Shown in pieces: positions 38,205-46,227 of a DNA stretch of 64,000 nt. Under the pieces are notes generated by a model. It did not search any database, was not told where the DNA came from, and was given only the letters and a program-made list of their open reading frames with translations. Numbering within the stretch: the stretch's first letter is position 1; every line of letters begins with the position of its first letter. Position numbers and translations under genes: made by a program. Origin of the DNA: Clostridia bacterium (lineage in GTDB: Bacteria; Bacillota; Clostridia; Christensenellales; Borkfalkiaceae). The stretch covers positions 62,001 through 126,000 of the forward strand of contig JAFVUV010000006.1 of assembly GCA_017502525.1 (NCBI GenBank), given 5' to 3'.

Positions 38205-38936
38205 CTATTCGTAGTCGTTTTCGTCGTAAAAACTCACGGCGACAGATTTTTGCGGTTTAACTTTTAACGCTACGAAAAGGGCTATAATTCCAGCGAAAAC
38301 TAGACATCCTATAATGGCTATTTTCAATCCTAAGTAATCACCGTTTTGATAAATTTCGTTATTGCTTGGCGGACGTTCGGCGGGCTCTTCGGGAATAAGA
38401 AAAGTCAATTCGTTTGGGTGGTTAGGTATAGAAAAAGGAAAGACGGAACTTTCTTTAACGTAACCTAGTCGCCCGTTATAACCAACAAAATAAAGATTGC
38501 CGTTGATGCTTGGCATAGTTCCGTAAAAGGAAAGTTGCCTGTTTGCAAAAAGGTATTGCAAGTGGTTGGTGGCGGTGGGGTCAGAGTATAGTATTGCGGT
38601 GTCGGTAGTGGTTAGTGTCAGCACAACGAAAGGATTGTCAACTTTAAGATTGTCTTCATAAAGATAGTGGGTTGGAACGTACCCGTCTATTGCGGCAATA
38701 CCGCCCTCTCCGTATACTTCGACGTGTGTAAAATCGCTATTTTGCTCAAGCACTTTAACGTAATAAGTGTAAGGTAAATAAAACAAGGGATTATCGTCTG
38801 AAATGCTTTTATAAAAGGGAGTATCTTCGGTTATGACTCTTAAATAAGTGTTTTGTGCACGCGCGTCGGCAAGCGGTAAGCAAAAAAGAATTAACACCGA
38901 TAAAAACGCTGATATTATAAAACAGAATACTTTCAT
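38205..38936 (-). CDS. Membrane-anchored extracellular protein with two SH3-like domains
   Basis: 243 residues from the ATG at 38936, chosen over the ATG at 38951 because AGAGGA lies 5-10 nt upstream only of the former. Seen: a signal peptide (MKVFCFIISAFLSVLILF, cleavage near ARA-QNT), two bacterial SH3-like segments (about 25-95 ending DGYVPTHYL, and about 105-165 beginning TAILYSDP), a Pro-rich linker, a membrane helix near 203-225 and an acidic cytosolic tail. The order GYVP segment, ILYSD segment, membrane helix is shared with the 850-residue protein. It may bind cell wall; no function is assigned. Confidence 0.78.
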   Translation of the reverse strand: MKVFCFIISAFLSVLILFCLPLADARAQNTYLRVITEDTPFYKSISDDNPLFYLPYTYYVKVLEQNSDFTHVEVYGEGGIAAIDGYVPTHYLYEDNLKVDNPFVVLTLTTTDTAILYSDPTATNHLQYLFANRQLSFYGTMPSINGNLYFVGYNGRLGYVKESSVFPFSIPNHPNELTFLIPEEPAERPPSNNEIYQNGDYLGLKIAIIGCLVFAGIIALFVALKVKPQKSVAVSFYDENDYE

Positions 38937-38967
38937 AAAATTCCTCTTCATTTAAGCGGTGAAAACA

Positions 38968-38996
38968 ATTATAGTAGAATAATTTAGTATCATAAA
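38968..38996 (-). promoter_or_regulatory. Possible promoter of SH3-like protein gene
   Basis: On the minus strand TTTATG (38996-38991), 17-bp spacer, TATAAT (38973-38968). The -10 is consensus, the -35 weak. Confidence 0.5.
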
Positions 38997-39098
38997 GGCG
39001 TAATTTATCACAAAAAAAGGATTATTGCCGAAAACCTAATTTAAGCAGTTTTCTAAACGCAATTTTATCCTAAAACTATTTATGAAGGTATAATACGT

Positions 39099-39127
39099 TT
39101 GACATTTTTTGATAAATGGTGTAAAAT
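39099..39127 (+). promoter_or_regulatory. Promoter of putP
   Basis: TTGACA (39099-39104), 17-bp spacer, TAAAAT (39122-39127), about 30 nt before the start codon. Confidence 0.85.
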
Positions 39128-39158
39128 TCTATCTATATTTGTAAATGGAGAGTGAGTT

Positions 39159-40718
39159 ATGATTAACGTTTATGAAATTATAGCTTTCGTTTTATATTTC
39201 GTTGGAATGACGGGTATAGGCGTTTTTTTCTTTATAAAAAGCAAAGATAAAGGCGAAAAGGATTATTTCCTTGGCGGAAGAGAAATGGGCGGATGGGTTT
39301 CTGCACTTTCGGCAGGTGCTTCCGATATGTCCGCTTGGGTATTGATGGGTTTACCGGGTGCAATTTATTTTGCAGGCTTAAACCAAATTTGGATATCAAT
39401 CGGCTTGATTATCGGCACCGTTCTCGCGTGGTTCTTGATTGCACCAAAACTTCGCCGTTATTCAGTTAAGGCGGGGGACGCTATCACCGTGCCCGAATTT
39501 TTATCTAACAGATTCAAAACGAAAAGCCCCGTGCTTCGCGTTGCGTGTGCCGTGGTTTTCGTTATAGGCTATCTTGTTTACGCAGCATCTTCAGTTTATG
39601 CTTGTGGAAATCTTTTCGCAATGCTTATCCCTGTTGAAGGCGTGGATATGAAAACTATAGGTATGATTGTGTTTACGATTATTATTTTAGCGTACACTCT
39701 ACTCGGTGGTTTTAAGGCTGTTTGTTGGACGGACTTTTTCCAAGGTATGCTTATGCTTGCAGCGCTTATGGTGGTTCCAATTATATGTTCAATATTCGTT
39801 GGTGCAAACGGTGCGCAAAACAATTCGGCAATGCCTGAACATTTCTTTAGTTTATTGATTTACGGTTCAAACGGTGAAGTTAGCGTTTGGGGCAGTATTG
39901 CTAATATTCTTACAGGTCTTGGTTGGGGATTAGGATATTTTGGCATGCCACATATCGTAGTTAGATATATGGCTATTAAGTCGAAAAATGAAATGAAAAA
40001 ATCGCAAATTATCGGTTCGATTTGGACTTTCCTTATTCTCACAATGACTACCGTTCTTGCTATCGTTGCTCGTACTTACTTAGCAACGCCGTTACAAAGT
40101 GGCGAAAAAGAACTTATTTTTGCTAAAGTAGTTAGACAAATGTTCGCTATCGGACCTCTAGCGCTTTTGGGTGGAATATTAATTGCTGCTATTCTTGCTG
40201 CGGCAATGAGCACGGCAGACTCTCAACTTTTAGCATCGTCATCTGCGTTTGCATCTGACTTCTATAAAACAGTAGTTAACAAGAAAGCGAGCGATGAAAA
40301 AGTTTTAAAGGTTGGTAGATACGCAGTTGTATCAATCACTATATTTGCTTTTGCTCTCGCATTGTTAGTTTATAAACTTAACATCACCAACCTTATGGGG
40401 CTTGTTTCTGCAGCGTGGTCAATTTTCGGTGCAGCGTTTGGTCCGGTTATGGTGTTATCACTTTTCTGGCGTAAATTTAATTATAAAGGTGCGGTTACAA
40501 GTATAATCTCCGGTTTTATAATTTCTATTTTATGGTTAGCATTATTTAACGCTGAATATTATGGATTTACTAGCATAATCGCAAACACAGGTCTTTATGA
40601 AATTGTTCCTGCATTTTTAATTTCTATTGTTGCAGGTGTCGTTGTAACGTTTACTACTAAAGCTCCGGAAAAAGAAGTTATCGAACTTTTCGATTCAGTT
40701 GCAAATGACGAAGAGTAA
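39159..40718 (+). CDS. putP: Sodium/proline symporter (SSS family)
   Basis: Na+-coupled solute uptake through the cytoplasmic membrane, most likely proline. 519 residues with about 13 hydrophobic segments of the LeuT-like fold. Seen: GGREMGGWVSALSAGASDMS in the first segments, typical of PutP, the SSS signature region with LLGGFKAVCWTDFFQG, and AMSTADSQLLASSSA in TM8, which carries the Na2-site Ser/Thr. RBS GGAG. It is a single-gene unit between its own promoter and terminator. Substrate is inferred from PutP-like motifs; pantothenate or another solute is less likely. Confidence 0.9.
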   Translation: MINVYEIIAFVLYFVGMTGIGVFFFIKSKDKGEKDYFLGGREMGGWVSALSAGASDMSAWVLMGLPGAIYFAGLNQIWISIGLIIGTVLAWFLIAPKLRRYSVKAGDAITVPEFLSNRFKTKSPVLRVACAVVFVIGYLVYAASSVYACGNLFAMLIPVEGVDMKTIGMIVFTIIILAYTLLGGFKAVCWTDFFQGMLMLAALMVVPIICSIFVGANGAQNNSAMPEHFFSLLIYGSNGEVSVWGSIANILTGLGWGLGYFGMPHIVVRYMAIKSKNEMKKSQIIGSIWTFLILTMTTVLAIVARTYLATPLQSGEKELIFAKVVRQMFAIGPLALLGGILIAAILAAAMSTADSQLLASSSAFASDFYKTVVNKKASDEKVLKVGRYAVVSITIFAFALALLVYKLNITNLMGLVSAAWSIFGAAFGPVMVLSLFWRKFNYKGAVTSIISGFIISILWLALFNAEYYGFTSIIANTGLYEIVPAFLISIVAGVVVTFTTKAPEKEVIELFDSVANDEE

Positions 40719-40751
40719 AAATTATTAACTTAAAATAATAAAAGGCATAAT

Positions 40752-40784
40752 AAAAGGCACACTGTTTCAAGCAGTGTGCCTTTT
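40752..40784 (+). terminator. Terminator of putP
   Basis: Perfect 13-bp stem AAAAGGCACACTG / CAGTGTGCCTTTT with a 7-nt loop. Confidence 0.88.
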
Positions 40785-40889
40785 GAACGTTATGCGTTAT
40801 AATTAATTTCATTGATGAAGAGTAGGGGCGATAAAAAAATTTATATAACTCATATTAAAAAGTTGAAAGTTCGTTTATAAGTCATATCA

Positions 40890-40918
40890 TTGACTTTCGT
40901 GCATAGATATAGTAAAAT
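40890..40918 (+). promoter_or_regulatory. Promoter of citrate synthase gene
   Basis: TTGACT (40890-40895), 17-bp spacer, TAAAAT (40913-40918), 28 nt before the start codon. Confidence 0.8.
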
Positions 40919-40945
40919 CGCATAAAAAGATAAAGGAAAGAAATT

Positions 40946-42307
40946 ATGGCTTATAACGTATATCAAGAGAATGAAGTTAATAAACTTACAGAACTTTTCA
41001 AACAAAATCCTAAATTTACAGAAGAAACTTATAAGAAAAATCAAGTTAAAAGAGGCTTGCGTGACGAAAACGGTGCAGGTGTTATAACGGGACTAACCGA
41101 TATTTCAGACGTTATTGCAAAAAAGATGGTTGACGGTGTGTTGACGCCTTGCGATGGTGAACTTTACTATAGAAGTATCGACGTGCGCACTATGATAAAA
41201 AATTACGATAACAAACTTAGGTCGGGTTTTGAAGAAGCGACGTACCTTTTGTTTTTTAATAAACTTCCTAATAAAGAAGAATTAATAGAGTTTAAAAAGT
41301 TGCTTGCAAGTTTTCGTAAGTTGCCAAGGAACTTTGTTCGTGACGTTATTATGAAAGCGCCTAATAAAGATATAATGAACTCTATTGCAAGAAGTATTCT
41401 TGCGCTTTATAGCTATGACCCTCGCGCACTTGATAATTCCACAGAAAACGTGTTAAAGCAATGCTTAATGCTTACGGCTATGATGCCAATGTTTGCTGTT
41501 TACGCTTATAATGCACATATGCACTATAATGAAAACAAAAGCTTTTATATACACCGTCCGCGCCCTGAACTTTCTACTGCGGAAAACGTTTTATATATGC
41601 TCCGTCCTGACAGTAAATATACCGCTTTAGAGGCGAAAGTTTTGGATATAGCGTTTATATTGCATGCTGAACACGGTGGCGGTAATAACTCAACCTTTAC
41701 CACGCACGTTGTAACTTCTGCAGGAACTGATACGTATTCGACTATTACCGCGGCGCTTTGCTCGTTAAAAGGACCAAAACACGGTGGGGCTAACATTAAG
41801 GTTATGGAAATGTTCGCAGACTTAAAGAAGAACGTTACTGATTGGAGTGATAGAGACCAAATTAGAGCATATCTTACTAAGTTGTTAGCAGGCGAAGCAT
41901 ATGATGGTGCAGGACTTATCTATGGTATGGGACACGCTGTATATTCAGTTTCCGACCCGAGAGCAAAAGTGTTTAAAGAATACGTAGAAGCGCTAGCTAC
42001 CGAAAAGGGCAGAAAGAAAGAAATGAAACTTTATAACGCCGTTGAAGAAATAGCGCAAGAACTTATTTGTGCTAAGCGTAAAGTTATAAAGGGTGTTGCT
42101 GCTAACGTAGACTTTTATAGTGGTTTTGTTTATAATATGTTAGGACTTCCGGTGGAACTATATACGCCTATGTTTGCTGTTGCAAGAGTTGCCGGTTGGA
42201 GCGCACATAGAATGGAAGAACTTTACAACTCGGGTAAAATTATTCGTCCAGCATACGTTTCAACGAACACAAGACTTCCTTACGTTAAACTAGAAGATAG
42301 AAAATAA
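40946..42307 (+). CDS. Citrate synthase
   Basis: Condenses acetyl-CoA and oxaloacetate to citrate. 453 residues, Si-type fold. Seen: the catalytic His region LHAEHGGGNNSTFT, GPKHGGAN (second His), and GMGHAVYSVSDPRA with the third active-site residues, plus the C-terminal Arg/Asp region (VARVAGWSAHRMEE). The roughly 80-residue N-terminal extension is like other clostridial forms. In an anaerobe it most likely feeds 2-oxoglutarate for glutamate, matching the arginine and glutamine genes in the window. No aconitase or isocitrate dehydrogenase is nearby. A 2-methylcitrate synthase role cannot be excluded. Confidence 0.9.
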   Translation: MAYNVYQENEVNKLTELFKQNPKFTEETYKKNQVKRGLRDENGAGVITGLTDISDVIAKKMVDGVLTPCDGELYYRSIDVRTMIKNYDNKLRSGFEEATYLLFFNKLPNKEELIEFKKLLASFRKLPRNFVRDVIMKAPNKDIMNSIARSILALYSYDPRALDNSTENVLKQCLMLTAMMPMFAVYAYNAHMHYNENKSFYIHRPRPELSTAENVLYMLRPDSKYTALEAKVLDIAFILHAEHGGGNNSTFTTHVVTSAGTDTYSTITAALCSLKGPKHGGANIKVMEMFADLKKNVTDWSDRDQIRAYLTKLLAGEAYDGAGLIYGMGHAVYSVSDPRAKVFKEYVEALATEKGRKKEMKLYNAVEEIAQELICAKRKVIKGVAANVDFYSGFVYNMLGLPVELYTPMFAVARVAGWSAHRMEELYNSGKIIRPAYVSTNTRLPYVKLEDRK

Positions 42308-42315
42308 TAATACAA

Positions 42316-42345
42316 AAACTCCGATGTAATTTCGGGGTTTTTTTG
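42316..42345 (+). terminator. Terminator of citrate synthase gene
   Basis: Nine-bp stem AAACTCCGA / TCGGGGTTT (one T-G pair) with a 7-nt loop, followed by a T-rich tail (TTTTTTTG overlapping the stem end). Confidence 0.85.
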
Positions 42346-42358
42346 TTTGCGAAAACTA

Positions 42359-42387
42359 TTGAAATATTAATTGATTTATATTATAAT
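42359..42387 (+). promoter_or_regulatory. Promoter of the small protein-dinB operon
   Basis: TTGAAA (42359-42364), 17-bp spacer, TATAAT (42382-42387). No LexA box is seen near it. Confidence 0.8.
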
Positions 42388-42425
42388 GTATAAATAAAAC
42401 CCGTAAAAAATCGCAAAATAATAAG

Positions 42426-42674
42426 GTGTATTACGAAAAGATTTATTTAACAGTAATTGCTGAATTCAATGCGGTCGGGGGGATGCGTCCTACGGTAATA
42501 ACTTGGCAAGACGGCAAGCGTTATATAATAGATAAAATTAAAGTTGTTGAGCGCGCACCTTGTAAATCGGGCGGGGTGTTACCCGTGAGATATACGGTTG
42601 AGATTTGCGGGCAAACAAAGTATTTATACTACGAACGCACTAACGAACGATTTTTTGTTGAAAGGGAAGTTTGA
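42426..42674 (+). CDS. Small conserved dinB-linked protein
   Basis: 82 residues, soluble, beta-rich. It resembles a family of about 80-90-residue Firmicutes proteins often found just before dinB: an opening YLTVIAEFN, then VITWQDGKRYIIDKI, a basic-Cys centre, RYTVEICGQ and YYERTNERFFVE. Function is unknown; a role with Pol IV is suggested only by linkage. The start is a GTG (42426) two codons after an in-frame stop, without a clear ribosome site. The stop shares one base with the dinB ATG (TGATG), implying coupled translation. Confidence 0.7.
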   Translation: MYYEKIYLTVIAEFNAVGGMRPTVITWQDGKRYIIDKIKVVERAPCKSGGVLPVRYTVEICGQTKYLYYERTNERFFVEREV

Positions 42675-43933
42675 TGAGAACGATTTTGCATAGTGATTTA
42701 AATAATTTTTATGCTTCGGTGGAAATGTTAAAGCATCCTGAGTGTAAAGACGTGCCCGTCGTAGTTTGCGGTAGCAAGGAAGATAGGCACGGTATCGTGC
42801 TTGCAAAGAATCAGTTGGCAAAAGAACTTGGTGTTAAAACTGGCGAAGTTTTATGGCAAGCTGAGAAAAAGTGTAAGGGTAATTTAGTTAAGTTTACCGC
42901 AGACTTTCCGTCTTATTTAAAAGTATCTTCTGCAGTTCGTGAAATCTACTCTAGATTTACTGACAAAATCGAGCCCTTTGGCATAGACGAGTGTTGGCTT
43001 GACGTTACGGCTAGCGTTAAATATTTTGGCACGGGCGAAGAAATTGCTGAAAAAATTCGTACCGCCGTTAAAGAAGAGATAGGCGTTACTGTAAGCGTGG
43101 GCGTAAGCTTTAATAAGGTGTTTGCAAAGCTTGGTTCAGATATGAAAAAGCCCGATGCAATAACCGTTATTTCACCTGAAAATTATAAAGATACCGTTTG
43201 GAAATTGTCAGCTGAAGACCTTTTATACGTTGGCAGGTCCACGCAGAAGAAATTGAATTTGCTAGGCATACGTACCATAGGCGATATTGCAACGTCAGAA
43301 GAGAAAATATTAACTAATATTTTAGGGGTGTGGGGGAAAACTTTACACGATTACGCGAACGGGAAAGACGATAGTCCCGTGGTGGACAAGCGTGCGGAAG
43401 AAGGTGTTAAAAGCATAGGCAACAGTATGACAAACTATAAAGACCTTTACACTTTTGAAGAAGTCAAAACGCTTATTCTTTTGCTTTCGGAAAGCGTTGC
43501 GGCAAGACTAAGAGAAAGTGGATTAGGTAGGGCGAAAACCGTTAAAATTACCGTTACCGATAACCTTTTGCAAACAGTTGGTAAACAAGGGACGCTTGTT
43601 AAACCTACAAGTAGTGCCTTAGATATTGCGCGAGAAGCGTATAAACTTTTTGATAAACTTTATTCTTGGAAAAACCCTGTGCGTGGACTTGGTGTAAGTG
43701 TTTGCAATTTTACGATGGGATTAGAACAACTAAGTTTTGATTTTGACGTGGATAAAGAAAGCAAAAAAGATAGACTAGACGGAGTCGTAGATAAGATACG
43801 CAAAAAATATGGTAACAACTCGGTTCAGCGTGCAAGAATATTACAAGATAAAAAATATTCTCAAACGGATATAAAGGGCGAACACGTTATTGCTCCCGGT
43901 AATCTTACGGGTGGGCAAGAAAAATTCTTTTAA
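42674..43933 (+). CDS. dinB: DNA polymerase IV (Y family)
   Basis: Error-prone translesion polymerase. 419 residues. Seen: the N-terminal palm motif LHSDLNNFYASVE with the first catalytic Asp, the second catalytic block GIDECWLDV with Asp-Glu, the thumb helix-hairpin-helix region LLGIRTIGDIAT, and a little-finger domain to about 355. The ATG at 42674 with AAAGGGAAG upstream is chosen over the TTG one codon earlier. The extreme C-terminus lacks an obvious beta-clamp QLxLF motif (it ends NLTGGQEKFF; QLSFDF near 355 is the best candidate). Confidence 0.94.
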   Translation: MRTILHSDLNNFYASVEMLKHPECKDVPVVVCGSKEDRHGIVLAKNQLAKELGVKTGEVLWQAEKKCKGNLVKFTADFPSYLKVSSAVREIYSRFTDKIEPFGIDECWLDVTASVKYFGTGEEIAEKIRTAVKEEIGVTVSVGVSFNKVFAKLGSDMKKPDAITVISPENYKDTVWKLSAEDLLYVGRSTQKKLNLLGIRTIGDIATSEEKILTNILGVWGKTLHDYANGKDDSPVVDKRAEEGVKSIGNSMTNYKDLYTFEEVKTLILLLSESVAARLRESGLGRAKTVKITVTDNLLQTVGKQGTLVKPTSSALDIAREAYKLFDKLYSWKNPVRGLGVSVCNFTMGLEQLSFDFDVDKESKKDRLDGVVDKIRKKYGNNSVQRARILQDKKYSQTDIKGEHVIAPGNLTGGQEKFF

Positions 43934-43954
43934 GGTGTGTAAAAGGTGTTAAAT

Positions 43955-44856
43955 ATGAAAAAATTATTAACGATTTTTTAACTTTAGTTTTTATTTTTAC
44001 TTCTTCATTATTTATTTCGTGCGCGAAAGAACCCGACGAATACACTAGCGAAGCAGGTTATGATATAATCGTCGTTGCTGGTCAATCTAACGCCGTAGGC
44101 AATGGCAAGGGTGAAAGTAGTTATACTTTTGCGAACGAAGGCAAAATATACGAACTATGTGGTGAATACAACGCATACGTAGAAGGTGTTGGTGAAGAAG
44201 CAAAAATAGTGGTTAATCGAATATCGAGAAGATATTTTATTAGACTTGCTAAAACTGACGTAGGGTCTGCTTGGAACAAATACGATAATTTTGCGTTGCG
44301 CTTTGCTACGGAATATTTAAACAACAACCTATCTCCCAAAAGACAAATATTAATTGTGCAAACAGCCGTTTCCGGCACGGGTTTTGCAAAAGAACATTGG
44401 GGTGTGGAAGAAGTGCTTTACGAAAGAACTTGCAGTATGGTGCGTCACGCGCTTTCGCTTGAAGGTAAAAACCGTGTGGTAGCATTTTTGTGGCATCAAG
44501 GAGAACACGATACCGAAGCGAATCCGACGTTTAGTTTTAATGAAAGAAAAGATTATTATTATGATAAATTAAACCAGTTAGTAATGTCGTTTAGAAGTGA
44601 GTTTGGGTTAATTCCGTTTGTGTGTGCAGGGTTTACAAAGCAATTTTGCGAAATGTGGCCTACGCAAAGTTTAGCAGTTTACGAAGCGATAGAAAAAGTA
44701 GTAAGTGAAAATAGGAAATCGGCTTTCGTTATAAATACGAACGACCTTTTGAGCAACGATGAAAAAGTGAACGACGGCGACGTGTACCATTTTTGTAAAG
44801 AATCGCAAAGTATTTTAGGTTTGCGTTATTATCAAAAATGGACTGATATAAAGTAG
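43955..44856 (+). pseudogene. Frameshifted SASA/SGNH carbohydrate esterase lipoprotein
   Basis: With one base added in the T6 run at 43974-43979 the whole stretch encodes 300 residues: a lipoprotein signal (MKKLLTIF, hydrophobic core, ISC lipobox at about 21-23), then a sialate O-acetylesterase/acetylxylan-esterase-like domain with block I AGQSNAVG, FLWHQGEHDT and a C-terminal DGDVYHF holding the Asp/His. As sequenced, the ATG frame (RBS AAAGGTG) stops after MKKLLTIF, and the rest is open but lacks a ribosome site; the longest ATG/GTG frame begins at 44209, past the catalytic Ser. The decay is otherwise minimal, so recent inactivation, slippage-based switching or a base-calling error are all possible. 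Confidence 0.75.
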
Positions 44857-44910
44857 TCTAGAATAAAAAGATTTAATATAAGTTATAATATAGCGAAAAA
44901 ACTGATAATT

Positions 44911-44952
44911 AAGCGAGTGCCCGTGTTAAAAATTCAACACGGGCACTCGTTT
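44911..44952 (+). terminator. Terminator after esterase gene
   Basis: Seventeen-bp stem including one G-T pair (core CGAGTGCCCGTGTT / AACACGGGCACTCG) with an 8-nt loop. Confidence 0.88.
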
Positions 44953-45037
44953 AATCGTTAATAATCCATTATAAAATTTTAAAATATTTGCAAACTAAAA
45001 AAATTATAAAAAAATGACGAGAATTTTAATTTGCCTA

Positions 45038-45066
45038 TTGAAATATATAAGACGTAGTTGTATAAT
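45038..45066 (+). promoter_or_regulatory. Orphan promoter facing the 3' end of the LacI-type gene
   Basis: TTGAAA (45038-45043), 17-bp spacer, TATAAT (45061-45066). No gene follows on this strand for over 1 kb; the transcript would run antisense through the LacI-type gene. Confidence 0.6.
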
Positions 45067-45079
45067 AAAAGGTGGAAAA

Positions 45080-45097
45080 ATGTTATTAGAAGATTAG
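45080..45097 (+). other. Five-codon ORF (MLLED) behind an orphan promoter
   Basis: AGGTGG at 45070-45075 precedes an ATG at 45080, which reads MLLED and stops at 45097, one base before the end of the minus-strand LacI-type gene. It has a promoter and ribosome site but no gene body, so it looks like the 5' stub of a gene cut at this junction. An expressed micro-ORF or antisense RNA leader is the alternative. Confidence 0.4.
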
Positions 45098-46081
45098 TTA
45101 TATTTTGTCGTTACTAATATTTCTAACTGAATTTCTAATTACTAATTCGCTACGTAAACTTATGCGTTGACGCAAAGTAAAAAACTTATTCTTTAGTTTT
45201 TTCATAATTAAATCAACCGCCATATCACAAAGAGTAGAACTGTTTGCTTTTATAGTTGTTAGTGATATATTATAATGCGAGGCAAAAGGTATATCGTTTA
45301 TGCCGATTATTGAAAAATGTTCGGGAACGTTTTGTCCGTGTGTTCGGATTGATTGTATTGCGCCGAGCGCGATATTATCGTAAGCGCAAAAAATAGCCGT
45401 GGGGCGATTTTCCATTGCGTAAATTTTTTGCATAGCAGAGTAGCCCGCGCTTTCAAACCTTTCTTTTTCTTCAAAAATCCAGTCGGGGTTGACGGCAAGA
45501 TTAAATTTTTGGATAGTTTTTATGAAAATATTTTGATGCGATTTTGTGTGCGTTTCACCAAAGAAAGCAATTTTTTCGTGCCCATTATCTACGAAATGCT
45601 TTATAGCATCGTAGAAAGCATCAGCGAAAGAAGGATTTAAAGTATCCACTTCGGAAATGTTGCGTTTTGTGTGGATAGCGACGATGGGTATTTCCGGATT
45701 GGCTTTAATAACGGTACTACTTGAAATAACAATTATTCCGTCAACCATCTTGCTACAAGTGAAATAATCTAAAAGTTCATTTTCTTTTTTAGCAGAAAAG
45801 TTGGTTATAGCAAGCGTCATAATCGCACCGCTTTTATTCAGCTCGTTATCAAGACGCGAAACCATTGAACAATAATATGCACTTTCAACTTCTGGGCAGA
45901 TAACTGCAATGACTTTTTTATCGTTCTTGTAGTTGTAATATTTATCGAAACAACCGTTTTCTTTGGCAATATCAAAAATTTTTTGACGGGTGCTTTCACT
46001 AATTTCTTTGCTTCCCGAAAATGCTTTTGACACCGTGCTTAAAGAAACGTTTGCCATTGTGGCTAATTTTTTAAGATTCAT
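45098..46081 (-). CDS. LacI/GalR-family transcription regulator
   Basis: 327 residues. Seen: the N-terminal LacI helix-turn-helix (LKKLATMANVSLSTVSKAF at about 3-21) with hinge helix region, and a periplasmic-binding-protein-like effector domain (VIAVICPEVESAYY ... AIFCAYDNIALGAIQSI, IIGINDIPFASHYNISLTTI). It should bind a sugar or sugar derivative and control the divergent cluster starting at 46228. TTTCGT/ACGAAA repeats near that promoter are candidate operators. The start has AGGAGGGG upstream. Specificity cannot be inferred. Confidence 0.92.
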   Translation of the reverse strand: MNLKKLATMANVSLSTVSKAFSGSKEISESTRQKIFDIAKENGCFDKYYNYKNDKKVIAVICPEVESAYYCSMVSRLDNELNKSGAIMTLAITNFSAKKENELLDYFTCSKMVDGIIVISSSTVIKANPEIPIVAIHTKRNISEVDTLNPSFADAFYDAIKHFVDNGHEKIAFFGETHTKSHQNIFIKTIQKFNLAVNPDWIFEEKERFESAGYSAMQKIYAMENRPTAIFCAYDNIALGAIQSIRTHGQNVPEHFSIIGINDIPFASHYNISLTTIKANSSTLCDMAVDLIMKKLKNKFFTLRQRISLRSELVIRNSVRNISNDKI

Positions 46082-46098
46082 AATCCCCTCCTAGAGAG

Positions 46099-46127
46099 AT
46101 TTTAACATAAATCTTTTATTAACGCAA
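46099..46127 (-). promoter_or_regulatory. Promoter of LacI-type gene
   Basis: On the minus strand TTGCGT (46127-46122), 17-bp spacer, TAAAAT (46104-46099) with upstream TGT (extended -10). Confidence 0.7.
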
Positions 46128-46142
46128 TAGAAATAAATATTG

Positions 46143-46184
46143 TTTACGAAAAACTTTCGTTAAATTTGCGTTGACTTTCGTAAA
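46143..46184. promoter_or_regulatory. Candidate LacI-type operator in divergent region
   Basis: TTTACGAAA (46143-46151), TTTCGTTAAA (46155-46164) and TTTCGTAAA (46176-46184). The first two form an imperfect 22-bp palindrome; the first and third are perfect inverted copies. The third overlaps the -35/spacer of the MATE promoter, suiting repression. Confidence 0.55.
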
Positions 46185-46200
46185 TAAACAGTAGTACAAT
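46171..46200 (+). promoter_or_regulatory. Promoter of the MATE-to-isomerase cluster
   Basis: TTGACT (46171-46176), 18-bp spacer, TACAAT (46195-46200), 28 nt before the start of the MATE gene. Confidence 0.75.
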
Positions 46201-46227
46201 TTATGCATAAATTGGTGGAGAGAACGT

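Noticed and set aside
42600..42680. LexA box before dinB from CGAACGCACTAACGAACG
   Set aside because: The two CGAACG units are direct and not inverted, and they lie within the small coding gene.
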